The position numbers and the translations under genes are program-made. A stretch of DNA of 15,309 nt, taken from contig CALVPU010000147.1 of NCBI GenBank assembly GCA_944353735.1, forward strand, positions 1 to 15,309, given 5' to 3'. The notes below the pieces were generated by a model. That model had not been told where the DNA came from. It ran no database searches and saw only the letters and a program-made list of their open reading frames with translations. This document shows, piece after piece, positions 1 to 6,737 of the stretch (the stretch's first letter is position 1; each line of letters starts with the position of its first letter). Source of the DNA: an uncultured Eubacteriales bacterium. GTDB taxonomy: Bacteria > Bacillota > Clostridia > Christensenellales > Aristaeellaceae.

Positions 1-45
1 CCACCGAGATCTACACTCTTTCCCTACACGACGCTCTTCCGATCT
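1..45 (+). other. Illumina P5/TruSeq adapter contamination
   Basis: These 45 bases match the 3' part of the Illumina universal (P5) adapter and read-1 primer, from CCACCGAGATCTACAC to GACGCTCTTCCGATCT, without a mismatch as I remember the adapter. They are synthetic. Genomic sequence starts at about 46, so position 46 is the end of a contig. Open frames running through the adapter on the minus strand end in the familiar artefact peptide GRASCRERV and should not be annotated. Confidence 0.98.
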
Positions 46-108
46 CTGCAAACCGGTGGCAAAGGCGCGCGCCTCCTCCGTCCGAAGCGCCGGTCAAGCC
101 GGCAAACG

Positions 109-146
109 CAAAAACCGTCCCGATGAGAACTCGGCGGCGGTTTTTG
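109..146. terminator. Bidirectional rho-independent terminator candidate
   Basis: CAAAAACCG (109-117) pairs with CGGTTTTTG (138-146). Inside, CCGA (120-123) pairs with TCGG (131-134) around a 7-base loop. On the plus strand the stem runs into TTTTTGTTTG. On the minus strand the mirror image gives TTTTTGCGTTT. It could therefore end the rubrerythrin transcript coming from the right and a lost gene coming from the left. It lies about 135 bp beyond the rubrerythrin stop codon. Confidence 0.6.
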
Positions 147-212
147 TTTGATTCGTCGGGCGCGCGGGTTTTCCCGCCGCATGGGCGGCTTGCCTGCCCT
201 GTCACATGTTCG

Positions 213-241
213 GCGGCGGAGGAGCGTAGCTCCTCCGCCGC
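213..241. repeat. Perfect 13-bp palindrome with 3-base loop
   Basis: The arms at 213-225 and 229-241 are perfectly complementary (core GGAGGAGC/GCTCCTCC) around the loop GTA. It lies 40 bp past the rubrerythrin stop codon. There is no T-run on either side, so it is a weak intrinsic terminator at best. It could instead protect the 3' end of the rubrerythrin mRNA. Confidence 0.55.
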
Positions 242-280
242 GGTCTGTCTGCCGCCGCGCTGGCGGCGTCGGGCGCGGGA

Positions 281-814
281 TCAGTAGTTTTCCTTGCGCA
301 CCTCGAAGAAGCTCTGGGGATGATTGCACACCGGGCAGACCTCGGGCGCCTTCTTGCCCATCACCAGATGTCCGCAGTTGCGGCACTCCCAGATCGTCAT
401 CTCCGCCTTCTCGAACACCTGCTGCATCTCCACGTTCTTGAGCAGGGCGCGGTAGCGTTCCTCGTGCGACTTTTCAATCTTCGCCACGCCGCGGAAGCGC
501 GCCGCCAGCTCCGTGAAGCCCTCTTCCTCCGCCTCGCGGGCGAAGCGGTCGTACATGTCGGTCCACTCGTAGTTCTCGCCGTTGGCGGCGCTGACCAGGT
601 TCTGCGCCGTCTGCCCCAGCTCGCCCAGCGCCTTGAACCACAGCTTGGCGTGCTCCTTCTCGTTCTCCGCCGTCTTGAGGAAGATCTCCGCGATCTGCTC
701 GTAGCCCTCCTTCTTCGCCACGGAGGCGAAGTAGGTGTACTTGTTGCGCGCCTGCGATTCGCCGGCAAAGGCTTCCCACAGGTTCTTCTCCGTCTTGCTG
801 CCCTTCAGCTCCAT
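281..814 (-). CDS. rbr: Rubrerythrin
   Basis: Non-heme diiron protein of the cytoplasm that reduces hydrogen peroxide in anaerobes, taking electrons through its rubredoxin-type centre. The 177-residue protein has the usual two domains. An N-terminal four-helix ferritin-like domain carries the ligand motifs FAGESQA (E19), ENEKEH (E50-H55), a Glu cluster around 93-98 and IEKSHEER (E114, H117). A C-terminal rubredoxin-like iron site has CxxC pairs at C144/C147 and C160/C163. The length is close to the family norm (about 180-190). I chose the ATG at 814 because an excellent ribosome binding site (AAAGGAGAT, 829-821) lies 6 bases upstream; the open frame continues further upstream, but only through promoter DNA. 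The gene stands alone, transcribed away from the phosphate transporter gene. Oxidative-stress control is expected from the family, but I cannot name the regulator. Confidence 0.96.
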   Translation of the reverse strand: MELKGSKTEKNLWEAFAGESQARNKYTYFASVAKKEGYEQIAEIFLKTAENEKEHAKLWFKALGELGQTAQNLVSAANGENYEWTDMYDRFAREAEEEGFTELAARFRGVAKIEKSHEERYRALLKNVEMQQVFEKAEMTIWECRNCGHLVMGKKAPEVCPVCNHPQSFFEVRKENY

Positions 815-878
815 CGTTCCATCTCCTTTGCATGATTTTGTCGGGAATGTTCCGGTGCTCAACCTGAATTCTATTCCC

Positions 879-907
879 ATTATACACGAGAAATACCCTG
901 CTGGCAA
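879..907 (-). promoter_or_regulatory. Sigma-A promoter of rubrerythrin
   Basis: Read on the minus strand: TTGCCA (907-902), a 17-base spacer, then a perfect TATAAT (884-879). Transcription would start near 872, leaving a leader of about 58 bases that includes the ribosome binding site at 829-821. Confidence 0.8.
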
Positions 908-927
908 CGGGATCAAACGCGGCGGAA

Positions 928-944
928 CATAACAAATCGTTATG
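928..944. promoter_or_regulatory. Palindromic operator candidate in the divergent promoter region
   Basis: CATAAC (928-933) and GTTATG (939-944) are perfect inverted repeats separated by 5 bases. The site lies 21 bp upstream of the rubrerythrin -35 box and overlaps or adjoins the possible promoters of the divergent transporter gene. It has the size and placement of a dimeric repressor or activator site. It does not match the PerR, Fur or Rex consensus sequences that I know, so no regulator is assigned. Confidence 0.35.
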
Positions 945-953
945 GGTATATAA

Positions 954-981
954 TTGCCCATTTACATCTGTGCGCTACACT
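954..981 (+). promoter_or_regulatory. Candidate promoter of the Na/Pi cotransporter gene
   Basis: TTGCCC (954-959), 16-base spacer, TACACT (976-981). An alternative is the better -10 box TATAAT at 949-954, but that one has no recognisable -35 box (AACATA at 926-931), and the palindrome at 928-944 would overlap its -35 region. I cannot decide between the two. Confidence 0.4.
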
Positions 982-1030
982 GTAAAGGACAGGACAGGCA
1001 AGATCAATCGCAGGAAAGGTTGAGGCGCGC

Positions 1031-2779
1031 ATGGATGGATTCGGCGTGCTCGCGTTGGCGGGCGGATTGGCGCTGTTTCTCTTCGGCATGGACATGATGG
1101 GCAAGAGCCTGGAGCGGCAGGCGGGCAAGCGCCTGCAGGCGGTGCTGGAAAAGTGGACGGCAAACCCGGCGAAGGGCTTTCTGGTGGGTCTGGCGGCGAC
1201 GGCGGTGATCCAGTCGTCGTCGGCGACGACGGTGATGGTCGTCGGATTTGTGAACGCGGGGCTGATGCAGCTGAATCAGGCGTGCGGCGTGATCATGGGG
1301 GCGAACGTGGGCACGACGGTGACGGCGTGGCTGCTGAGCCTGTCGGGCATCGACGCGGGCGCTACGGCGCTTCGCCTGCTGACGCCGGAGGCGTTTGCGC
1401 CGGCGCTGGCGCTGGCGGGCGCGGCGATGTTTTTGTTCTGGCGGCGCGAGCGGGTGAAGAACGCCGGCGCAATCCTGCTGGGGTTCGCGATTTTGATGTA
1501 CGGCATGACGGTGATGTCCAGCGCCATGGCGCCGCTGGCGGACGCGCCCGCGTTTACGCGCCTGTTTACGGCGTTTTCCAACCCGATGCTCGGCGTGCTG
1601 GTGGGCGCGGTGCTGACGGCGGCGCTGCAGTCGTCGTCGTCGTCGGTGGGCATCCTGCAGGCGCTGTGCGCCACCGGCGCGGTGACCTATGCCAGTGCCA
1701 TACCGATCGTCATGGGGCAGAACATCGGCACCTGCGCGACGGCGCTGATCTCGTCCATCGGCGCCAGCCGCAATGCCCGCCGCGCGGCGCTGGTGCACCT
1801 GTACTTCAACGTCATCGGCACGGCGGCGCTGCTGGCGCTGTACGCGCTGGCGGACGTCGCGATCGGCCTGCCGTTTACCGCCGAAACGGCGACGCCGGTG
1901 GGCATCGCCGCGGTGCATACGGGCTTCAACGTGCTGTCGACGGCGCTGCTGCTGCCGTTTGCGCACCAGCTGGAGCAGCTGGCGCGGCTGACCGTGCGCG
2001 ACGGCGCGGAGGAAAGGGCGCCGGAGGCGCTGGACGCGCGGCTGCTGAACACGCCCGCCGTCGCCGTGGAACAGTGCCGCCGCGTGACGGCGGACATGGC
2101 GCGCACCGCGCGGCGGGCGTTCAACGCCGCGCTGGCGCTGCTGGGACGCTACGACGCGTCCGCCGCGGAGGAGATCGGCAAGTTGGAAAGGCGCATCGAC
2201 CGCTTTGAGGACGCCATCGGCGCCTATCTGGTCAAGCTCTCCGCGCGCGAGCTGAGCGCCGGAGACGGTCGCGCCGCGGCGATGCTGCTGCACATGATCG
2301 GCGATTTCGAGCGCATCGGCGACCACGCGGTGAACATCGTCGAGGTCGCGCAGGAGCTCGCCGAGAAGAAGCTCAGGTTTTCCGAAGCCGCCCGGCGCGA
2401 GCTGCGCGTGCTGGAGAACGCCGTGACCGACGCGCTGACGATGGCGGTGCGCGCCTTTGAGACCGGCGACCTCGCCCTCGCTCGGCAGGTCGAGCCGCTG
2501 GAGCAGGTGGTCGACGACCTCGTGCGCGAACTCAAGAGCCGCCACGTCGAGCGGCTGCAGAGCGGCGAGTGCACCATCCGCATGGGCTTCGTGCTCTCCG
2601 ACCTGACGAACAACTGCGAGCGCGTCGCCGACCACTGCTCGAACATCGCCGCCACGCTCGTCGAGTACGCGCAGGGGGAGTTCGAGATGCACGGCTACAC
2701 CGACCGCGCCGCGTCAGGCGCCGGCTTCCGCGACGAGTACGAGGCGTACCGCGAAAAGTACCGCCTGCCCGGGGACTGA
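1031..2779 (+). CDS. Na/Pi cotransporter family protein with C-terminal PhoU domain
   Basis: Inner-membrane protein of the NptA/YjbB type (PF02690 family), expected to move phosphate with sodium. Bacterial members may serve in uptake or export. The 582 residues contain the two inverted half-repeats typical of the family, each with a QSSS signature: QSSSATT at 61-67 and QSSSSSVG at 200-207. Each is followed by a GxNxGT motif (GANVGTT 90-96, GQNIGTC 229-235). Hydrophobic helices fill roughly 1-310. Residues of about 345-550 form a helical PhoU-like domain with its two metal-binding type signatures, IGDFERIGDH (423-432) and LSDLTNNCERVADH (522-535). The architecture and length are normal for Clostridia. 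The start has a modest GAGG 5 bases upstream and AGGAAAGG further up. No pst or pho genes lie next to it. Confidence 0.93.
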   Translation: MDGFGVLALAGGLALFLFGMDMMGKSLERQAGKRLQAVLEKWTANPAKGFLVGLAATAVIQSSSATTVMVVGFVNAGLMQLNQACGVIMGANVGTTVTAWLLSLSGIDAGATALRLLTPEAFAPALALAGAAMFLFWRRERVKNAGAILLGFAILMYGMTVMSSAMAPLADAPAFTRLFTAFSNPMLGVLVGAVLTAALQSSSSSVGILQALCATGAVTYASAIPIVMGQNIGTCATALISSIGASRNARRAALVHLYFNVIGTAALLALYALADVAIGLPFTAETATPVGIAAVHTGFNVLSTALLLPFAHQLEQLARLTVRDGAEERAPEALDARLLNTPAVAVEQCRRVTADMARTARRAFNAALALLGRYDASAAEEIGKLERRIDRFEDAIGAYLVKLSARELSAGDGRAAAMLLHMIGDFERIGDHAVNIVEVAQELAEKKLRFSEAARRELRVLENAVTDALTMAVRAFETGDLALARQVEPLEQVVDDLVRELKSRHVERLQSGECTIRMGFVLSDLTNNCERVADHCSNIAATLVEYAQGEFEMHGYTDRAASGAGFRDEYEAYREKYRLPGD

Positions 2780-2782
2780 GGC

Positions 2783-2802
2783 GGCGCGTGTCCCGCGCCT
2801 TT
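2783..2802 (+). terminator. Weak terminator candidate after the transporter gene
   Basis: GGCGCG (2783-2788), loop TGTCC, CGCGCC (2794-2799), then TTT. The stem is strong but the T-tract is short. It starts 4 bases after the transporter stop codon and comes before the next promoter, which fits separate transcription of the two genes. Confidence 0.4.
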
Positions 2803-2878
2803 CGCCGGGTGTGTGCGGCGGAGGGCGCTTTTTGCGCGCCTTGCGGCATGAGCTGACGATATCTTAACTTTCCGCGCG

Positions 2879-2907
2879 TTGACTTCCCCGCCCGTTCGGC
2901 GGATAAT
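2879..2907 (+). promoter_or_regulatory. Sigma-A promoter of the degV gene
   Basis: TTGACT (2879-2884), exactly 17 bases, GATAAT (2902-2907). Transcription would start near 2914, leaving a GC-rich leader of about 90 bases before the degV start codon. Confidence 0.75.
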
Positions 2908-3005
2908 GGATGCAGGGCGCCGCGGGAGCCTTTTCCGGGCGCGCCGCCGGAGCTCGCTCCGGCCTGTGCAACGGACCATCTCAATCTTTCGATGAGGAGA
3001 ACCAT

Positions 3006-3872
3006 ATGCAGAAGATCAAGTTTATCACCGATTCCGCCAGCGATATCTCCGAACAGGACGAGCGCGAACTGGGCATCCACGTGATCCCCTTCCCGGTCAC
3101 CTTCGGCGACCGGACGCTGCTCAGCCGCGTGGACTTCGACAACGAGCGCTTCTATCAGATGCTCGAGGCGGCGCCGGAGATTCCCACCACCTCGCAGATC
3201 ACCGTGTACCAGTATGGCGAGCTGTTCGAGGCGGCGTACCGCGAGGGCTGCACCGACGTGATCAACACCACCATCAATTCCGAGGGTTCCGGCACCTACA
3301 ACAGCGCCTGCCTCGCCGCGCAGGTGTTCTTCGAGGGACATCCCGAAGCGCAGGGCCGCTTCGCCATCCACAACCTCGACGGTCAGAGCTATACCTGCGG
3401 CTACGGCTACGCCGTGACCGAGGGCGCGAAGATGGCGCGCGACGGCAAGGACGTGGACGAGATCCTCGCGTTCATGAACGAGTGGCTGGCGCGCTGCGTG
3501 GTCTACTTCGTGCCCTACACGCTCAAGTACGCCGGCAAGTCCGGGCGCATCCCCAGCGCGGCGGCGTTTGTCGGCGAACTGGTGGGCCTAAAGCCGGTGA
3601 TGCGGCTGCACGACCACGTGATCGTCACCAACGACAAGGTGCGCGGCGAGAAGAAGATCATCCCCACCGTCGCCGCCAAGGCCAAGGCGGACATCGACGC
3701 GGGCTCGCCGTACATCATCGTCTACGGCATGAGCGCCCAGGACGCCGACGCCATGGAGCGCGCCATGACCGAGGCACTGGGCTATCCGCCGGCGGGGCGC
3801 ACCCAGATCGGCGCGGCGATCGCCATCAACGCCGGACCGCGCGTGGTCGGCGTGGCGTTTCGCGGCAAGTGA
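3006..3872 (+). CDS. DegV family protein (FakB-like fatty-acid-binding protein)
   Basis: Cytosolic carrier that holds a fatty acid for phosphorylation by FakA in Firmicutes, by analogy with FakB proteins; the exact ligand cannot be read from sequence. The 288 residues match the family length. Visible motifs are FITDSASDIS near the N-terminus, TTSQIT (61-66), which matches the conserved T-S-Q lipid-binding segment, INSEGSGTYNSA (90-101), and the C-terminal-lobe signature YAGKSGRIPSAAAF (175-188) followed by GLKPVM and KVRGEKK. The start is the ATG at 3006, 5 bases after AGGAGA (2995-3000); the frame is open further upstream, but only through the leader and promoter. No fakA homologue is in the window. 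The gene appears monocistronic, or loosely linked to the next gene 125 bp downstream. Confidence 0.93.
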   Translation: MQKIKFITDSASDISEQDERELGIHVIPFPVTFGDRTLLSRVDFDNERFYQMLEAAPEIPTTSQITVYQYGELFEAAYREGCTDVINTTINSEGSGTYNSACLAAQVFFEGHPEAQGRFAIHNLDGQSYTCGYGYAVTEGAKMARDGKDVDEILAFMNEWLARCVVYFVPYTLKYAGKSGRIPSAAAFVGELVGLKPVMRLHDHVIVTNDKVRGEKKIIPTVAAKAKADIDAGSPYIIVYGMSAQDADAMERAMTEALGYPPAGRTQIGAAIAINAGPRVVGVAFRGK

Positions 3873-3901
3873 GCGGCGCGCCGGCGCTTCCGGCCTTTCT
3901 C

Positions 3902-3923
3902 CCGGAACCTCTTTTCCGGATTT
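3902..3923 (+). terminator. Weak terminator candidate after degV
   Basis: CCGGAA (3902-3907) and TTCCGG (3914-3919) form a 6-bp stem with a 6-base loop, followed by ATTTT. It is short and may be leaky. The downstream gap has a TTGACT (3955-3960) without a recognisable -10 box, so the next gene may be partly expressed by read-through. Confidence 0.35.
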
Positions 3924-3983
3924 TCCCACCGTTCGTTCCGGACGGATTTCCCCGTTGACTTCGTGCCCCGCATTGGGGGCGAC

Positions 3984-3989
3984 AGGAGG
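3984..3989 (+). promoter_or_regulatory. Ribosome binding site that decides the BMP gene start
   Basis: AGGAGG lies only 2 bases before the first ATG (3992) but 8 bases before the second in-frame ATG (3998). The normal spacing therefore selects 3998. A small hairpin (GCCCC 3965-3969 with GGGGC 3976-3980) sits just upstream. Confidence 0.75.
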
Positions 3990-3997
3990 CGATGCGC

Positions 3998-5980
3998 ATG
4001 TCCTATTCCTATGACAGCACCGACGAGTACGCCTATTCCAGGGCGAAAAAGCTCGGCAACAAGGCCTATCACGCGGCGCTTCAGCGCGGCGAGAATCCCT
4101 ATCTGCCCGTGCTGGACGAGCTGGTTCCCGACCACCTCAGCCTGCCGCGCGTCAGTCTGGGCCTTGTCACCGTGCCGACGGAGCGCGTCGTGGGCACCAA
4201 TACCCGCGGCCGCACCAGCGCGTTTTCGTGCAACTTCATGCCGCTGCTGGACGAGGGTTCGGAATTCGCGCTCAAGTGGGGCGTGCTGCACCACAGCGTG
4301 GTCAAGGACGGCGTCCGCGACCCGGTCAAGCTGTTGGAGTACATGAACAAGTTCTACGTCGTCGAGGGCAACAAGCGCGTCAGCGTGCAGAAGTATCTCG
4401 GCTCGCCGATGATGGAGGCGGACGTCACGCGCGTGCTGCCCAAGCGCACCGACGACAAGGAGAACCGCATCTATTACGAGTTCCTCGACTTCTACAAGGA
4501 CACCAAGATCAATTACATCTGGTTTTCCGAGGAGGGCGGCTTCGCCAAGCTGTGCGAGCTGGTGGGCAAGCAGCCCGGAGAGGCGTGGTCCAGCGAAGAA
4601 CTGGCGGACTTCCAGGCGGCGTACCTGCGCTTTTCGGCGGCGTACGAGCTCTGCGGCGGCGACCTTTTGAAGATCACCACCGGAGACGCCTTCCTCATCT
4701 ACCTGCAGGTGTACGGCTACCACAAGGATTCCTTCGTCGTCAGCTCCGAGATCCGCGCAAACCTCAACCGCCTGCGCAACGAGTTCCGCGCCCGCGCGCA
4801 GGAGGAGCCGATCTCGCTGGTGATGACCAAGGAGGGGCAGAAGCCCGGGCTGCTGCGCCAGATCCTGCACGCCGGTCCGCAGAAGATGCGCGTGGCGTTC
4901 GTCAACAACCGTTCGCCGCAGGTGTCCGGATGGACCTACTGGCACGAGCTGGGCAAGAACCGCGTCGAGACGGTGTTCGGCGACAAGGTGGAGACGCGCA
5001 TGGTCTCCGACGTCGAGCCGGACGCCTGTCAGGAAACGCTCGAGACGCTCATCCGCGAGGGCTCGAACATCATCTTCACCACCTCGCCGGTGCTGCTCGA
5101 CGGCGCGATGAAGGCGGCGGTGAAATATCCCGACGTGAAGATCCTCAACTGCTCGCTGCTGCCGTCGTACCACACCGTGCGCTCGTACTACCTGCGCATG
5201 TACGAGGCGAAGTTCATCATCGGCGCCATTGCCGGCGCGGTGTGCGACAACAACCGCATCGGCTACATCGCCGACTATCCCGTCTACGGCGCGCCGGCGT
5301 CGATCAACGCCTTCGCGCTCGGCGCGCGGTTGACCAACCCGCGGGCGAAGGTCTACCTCGAGTGGTCCACCGTGGCGGGCGCCGATCCGCTGGAGAAGCT
5401 CATCGCCAACGACGTCTACGTCATCTCCAACCGCGACATCTCCGCCCCGTCGCACCAGTCGATGGAATTCGGGCTCTACCTGCGCCACGGCGACGGCAGC
5501 ACGCAGAACCTCGCCATGCCGGTGTGGAACTGGGGCAGGCTCTACGAGGACCTGCTGCGCCGCGTGCAGAACGGCATCTGGCGCACCGACGCCACGCAGA
5601 ACGGCGTGCAGGCGCTCAACTACTGGTGGGGCATGCCGGAGAACGCCATCGACGTGTTCTACTCCGGCAAGCTCGACAGCGGCACGCGCCGCATGACCGA
5701 CATGCTGCGCCACCAGATCCGCGACGGCGGGCTGCGCCCCTTCGCGGAGACGATCCTGTCGCAGGACGGGCAGCTGCGCTGTTCGTCCGGCAAGGCGCTC
5801 ACGCCCGCCGAGATCATCGCCATGGACTGGCTGGCGGACAACGTCATCGGCGAGATCCCCGAGGCGGACGCCCTCAGACCGGAGGCGCTGCCATTCGTGG
5901 AACTGCAGGGCGTGCACAGCGTCAAGGCGCCCGACACTTCCGAAATCTGCTGGACGGAGCCGTCGTCCGATGGAGAGTGA
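3998..5980 (+). CDS. Cytosolic BMP (PnrA-like) domain protein with ParB-like N-terminal segment
   Basis: Known BMP-family proteins (PnrA/TmpC, Med) bind nucleosides or related ligands, usually as lipoproteins feeding an ABC transporter. This 660-residue protein has no signal peptide and no lipobox, so it should stay in the cytoplasm. The first 290 residues are unlike a transporter component. They include FYVVEGNKRVSVQKYLG (119-135), which resembles the GNKR box of ParB/sulfiredoxin-like folds, then a helical stretch (about 180-295). Residues of about 297-590 look like the BMP periplasmic-binding fold: KMRVAFVNNR, IIFTTSPVLLDG, YYLRMYEAKFIIGAIAGAV (397-415), IGYIADYPVYG and VISNRDIS. The last 65 residues are a C-terminal extension. 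No ABC permease or ATPase genes adjoin it; a metallophosphoesterase gene follows after 3 bp. I infer a nucleoside or nucleotide sensing or processing role; the function is unknown. Confidence 0.8.
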   Translation: MSYSYDSTDEYAYSRAKKLGNKAYHAALQRGENPYLPVLDELVPDHLSLPRVSLGLVTVPTERVVGTNTRGRTSAFSCNFMPLLDEGSEFALKWGVLHHSVVKDGVRDPVKLLEYMNKFYVVEGNKRVSVQKYLGSPMMEADVTRVLPKRTDDKENRIYYEFLDFYKDTKINYIWFSEEGGFAKLCELVGKQPGEAWSSEELADFQAAYLRFSAAYELCGGDLLKITTGDAFLIYLQVYGYHKDSFVVSSEIRANLNRLRNEFRARAQEEPISLVMTKEGQKPGLLRQILHAGPQKMRVAFVNNRSPQVSGWTYWHELGKNRVETVFGDKVETRMVSDVEPDACQETLETLIREGSNIIFTTSPVLLDGAMKAAVKYPDVKILNCSLLPSYHTVRSYYLRMYEAKFIIGAIAGAVCDNNRIGYIADYPVYGAPASINAFALGARLTNPRAKVYLEWSTVAGADPLEKLIANDVYVISNRDISAPSHQSMEFGLYLRHGDGSTQNLAMPVWNWGRLYEDLLRRVQNGIWRTDATQNGVQALNYWWGMPENAIDVFYSGKLDSGTRRMTDMLRHQIRDGGLRPFAETILSQDGQLRCSSGKALTPAEIIAMDWLADNVIGEIPEADALRPEALPFVELQGVHSVKAPDTSEICWTEPSSDGE

Positions 5981-5983
5981 CGC

Positions 5984-6628
5984 ATGAAGATCCTGCTGCT
6001 GTCCGACGAACCGGACCTCGGCCTGTGGGACCATCTCGATCGCCGCCGCCTCGAGGGCATCGAGATGGTGATCTCCTGCGGCGACCTGCCTCCGGAATAC
6101 CTGTCCTTCCTCACCTGCTTCACCAACGCCCCGGTGCTGTACGTGCACGGCAACCACGACGGTCGCTATGAGGACGTGCCCCCCGAGGGCTGCATCTGCA
6201 TCGAGGACGGGCTGTTCGAGTACCACGGCGTGCGCGTCGCGGGGCTCGGCGGCTGCATGCGCTACAAGCGCGGCAAGCACCAGTATTCCGACTGGCAGAT
6301 GACGTGCCGCGCCCACCGCCTCAGCCGCAGGATTCGCCTCGGCGGCGGCATCGACGTGCTCGTCGCCCACGCGCCCATGCGCGATTTCGGCGACGCCAAG
6401 GACCTGCCGCACCGCGGGTTCATCGCCCTGCGCAGGCTGGTGGAGCGCTATCACCCCAGGTACTTCGTTCACGGGCACGTGCACAAGAACTACGATTTCC
6501 GCTTCCGCCGCGTCCAGTCCTTCGGCGAAACCACCGTCGTCAACGCATGGATGAGCTGCGTCATCGAGCTCGAGCCGACGCCGCGCCGGCGCAAGCCGAA
6601 GTGGCTGGTCCAGCGCATCGAGGACTGA
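5984..6628 (+). CDS. Metallophosphoesterase with altered first metal motif
   Basis: Calcineurin-like phosphoesterase fold, cytosolic, 214 residues. Metal-site motifs in order: SDEPD (D8), SCGDLP (D34), GNHDG (N57, H58, D59), VAHAP (H129) and HGHVHKNY (H165, H167). The family normally starts with DxH; here the third position is Pro10, so one metal-ligand histidine is missing. From memory, a Clostridia subgroup starts SDEE in the same place, so this may be a family trait and not decay. The start codon comes 3 bases after the previous stop, and its ribosome binding site GGAGAG (5972-5977) lies inside the end of that gene, so the two are almost certainly co-translated. The substrate is unknown. 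A phosphodiester or nucleotide linked to the BMP partner's ligand is a reasonable guess. Confidence 0.88.
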   Translation: MKILLLSDEPDLGLWDHLDRRRLEGIEMVISCGDLPPEYLSFLTCFTNAPVLYVHGNHDGRYEDVPPEGCICIEDGLFEYHGVRVAGLGGCMRYKRGKHQYSDWQMTCRAHRLSRRIRLGGGIDVLVAHAPMRDFGDAKDLPHRGFIALRRLVERYHPRYFVHGHVHKNYDFRFRRVQSFGETTVVNAWMSCVIELEPTPRRRKPKWLVQRIED

Positions 6629-6656
6629 ACGCGCGCCCGGCGCGGCGCAGGCGCAA

Positions 6657-6685
6657 TTGACAAACGCGGCGCGGACGGGTATAAT
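6657..6685 (+). promoter_or_regulatory. Perfect-consensus sigma-A promoter of the WG-repeat gene
   Basis: TTGACA (6657-6662), 17-base spacer, TATAAT (6680-6685): both boxes match consensus exactly at the ideal spacing. Transcription should start near 6692, about 46 bases before the start codon. Confidence 0.9.
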
Positions 6686-6737
6686 GTCTGCGGAATCCCG
6701 CCGCGCGGCGGGACAATTTGGATGGGAGGAATTCTCA

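Larger units (their letters stand above)
46..280. other. Non-coding contig-end region downstream of rubrerythrin
   Basis: I see no supportable gene in these 235 bases. The region contains a terminator-like hairpin at 109-146 and a perfect palindrome at 213-241, listed separately. Any gene to the left of the contig end is lost. The open frames that cross this stretch are Arg/Pro/Ser-rich and have no ribosome binding site. Confidence 0.6.

Noticed and set aside
11..386. Minus-strand open frames ending in GRASCRERV or DRKSVV
   Set aside because: Both run into the sequencing adapter; their C-termini are artificial.
1004..2692. A 562-codon minus-strand open frame opposite the Na/Pi transporter gene
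   Set aside because: Its product is an Arg/His/Gln-rich shadow with no ribosome binding site. The plus-strand frame has clear QSSS and PhoU motifs.
3955..3983. Separate promoter for the BMP gene from TTGACT at 3955-3960
   Set aside because: At 16-18 bases downstream there is only GC-rich sequence and no -10-like box, so I do not list it as a promoter.
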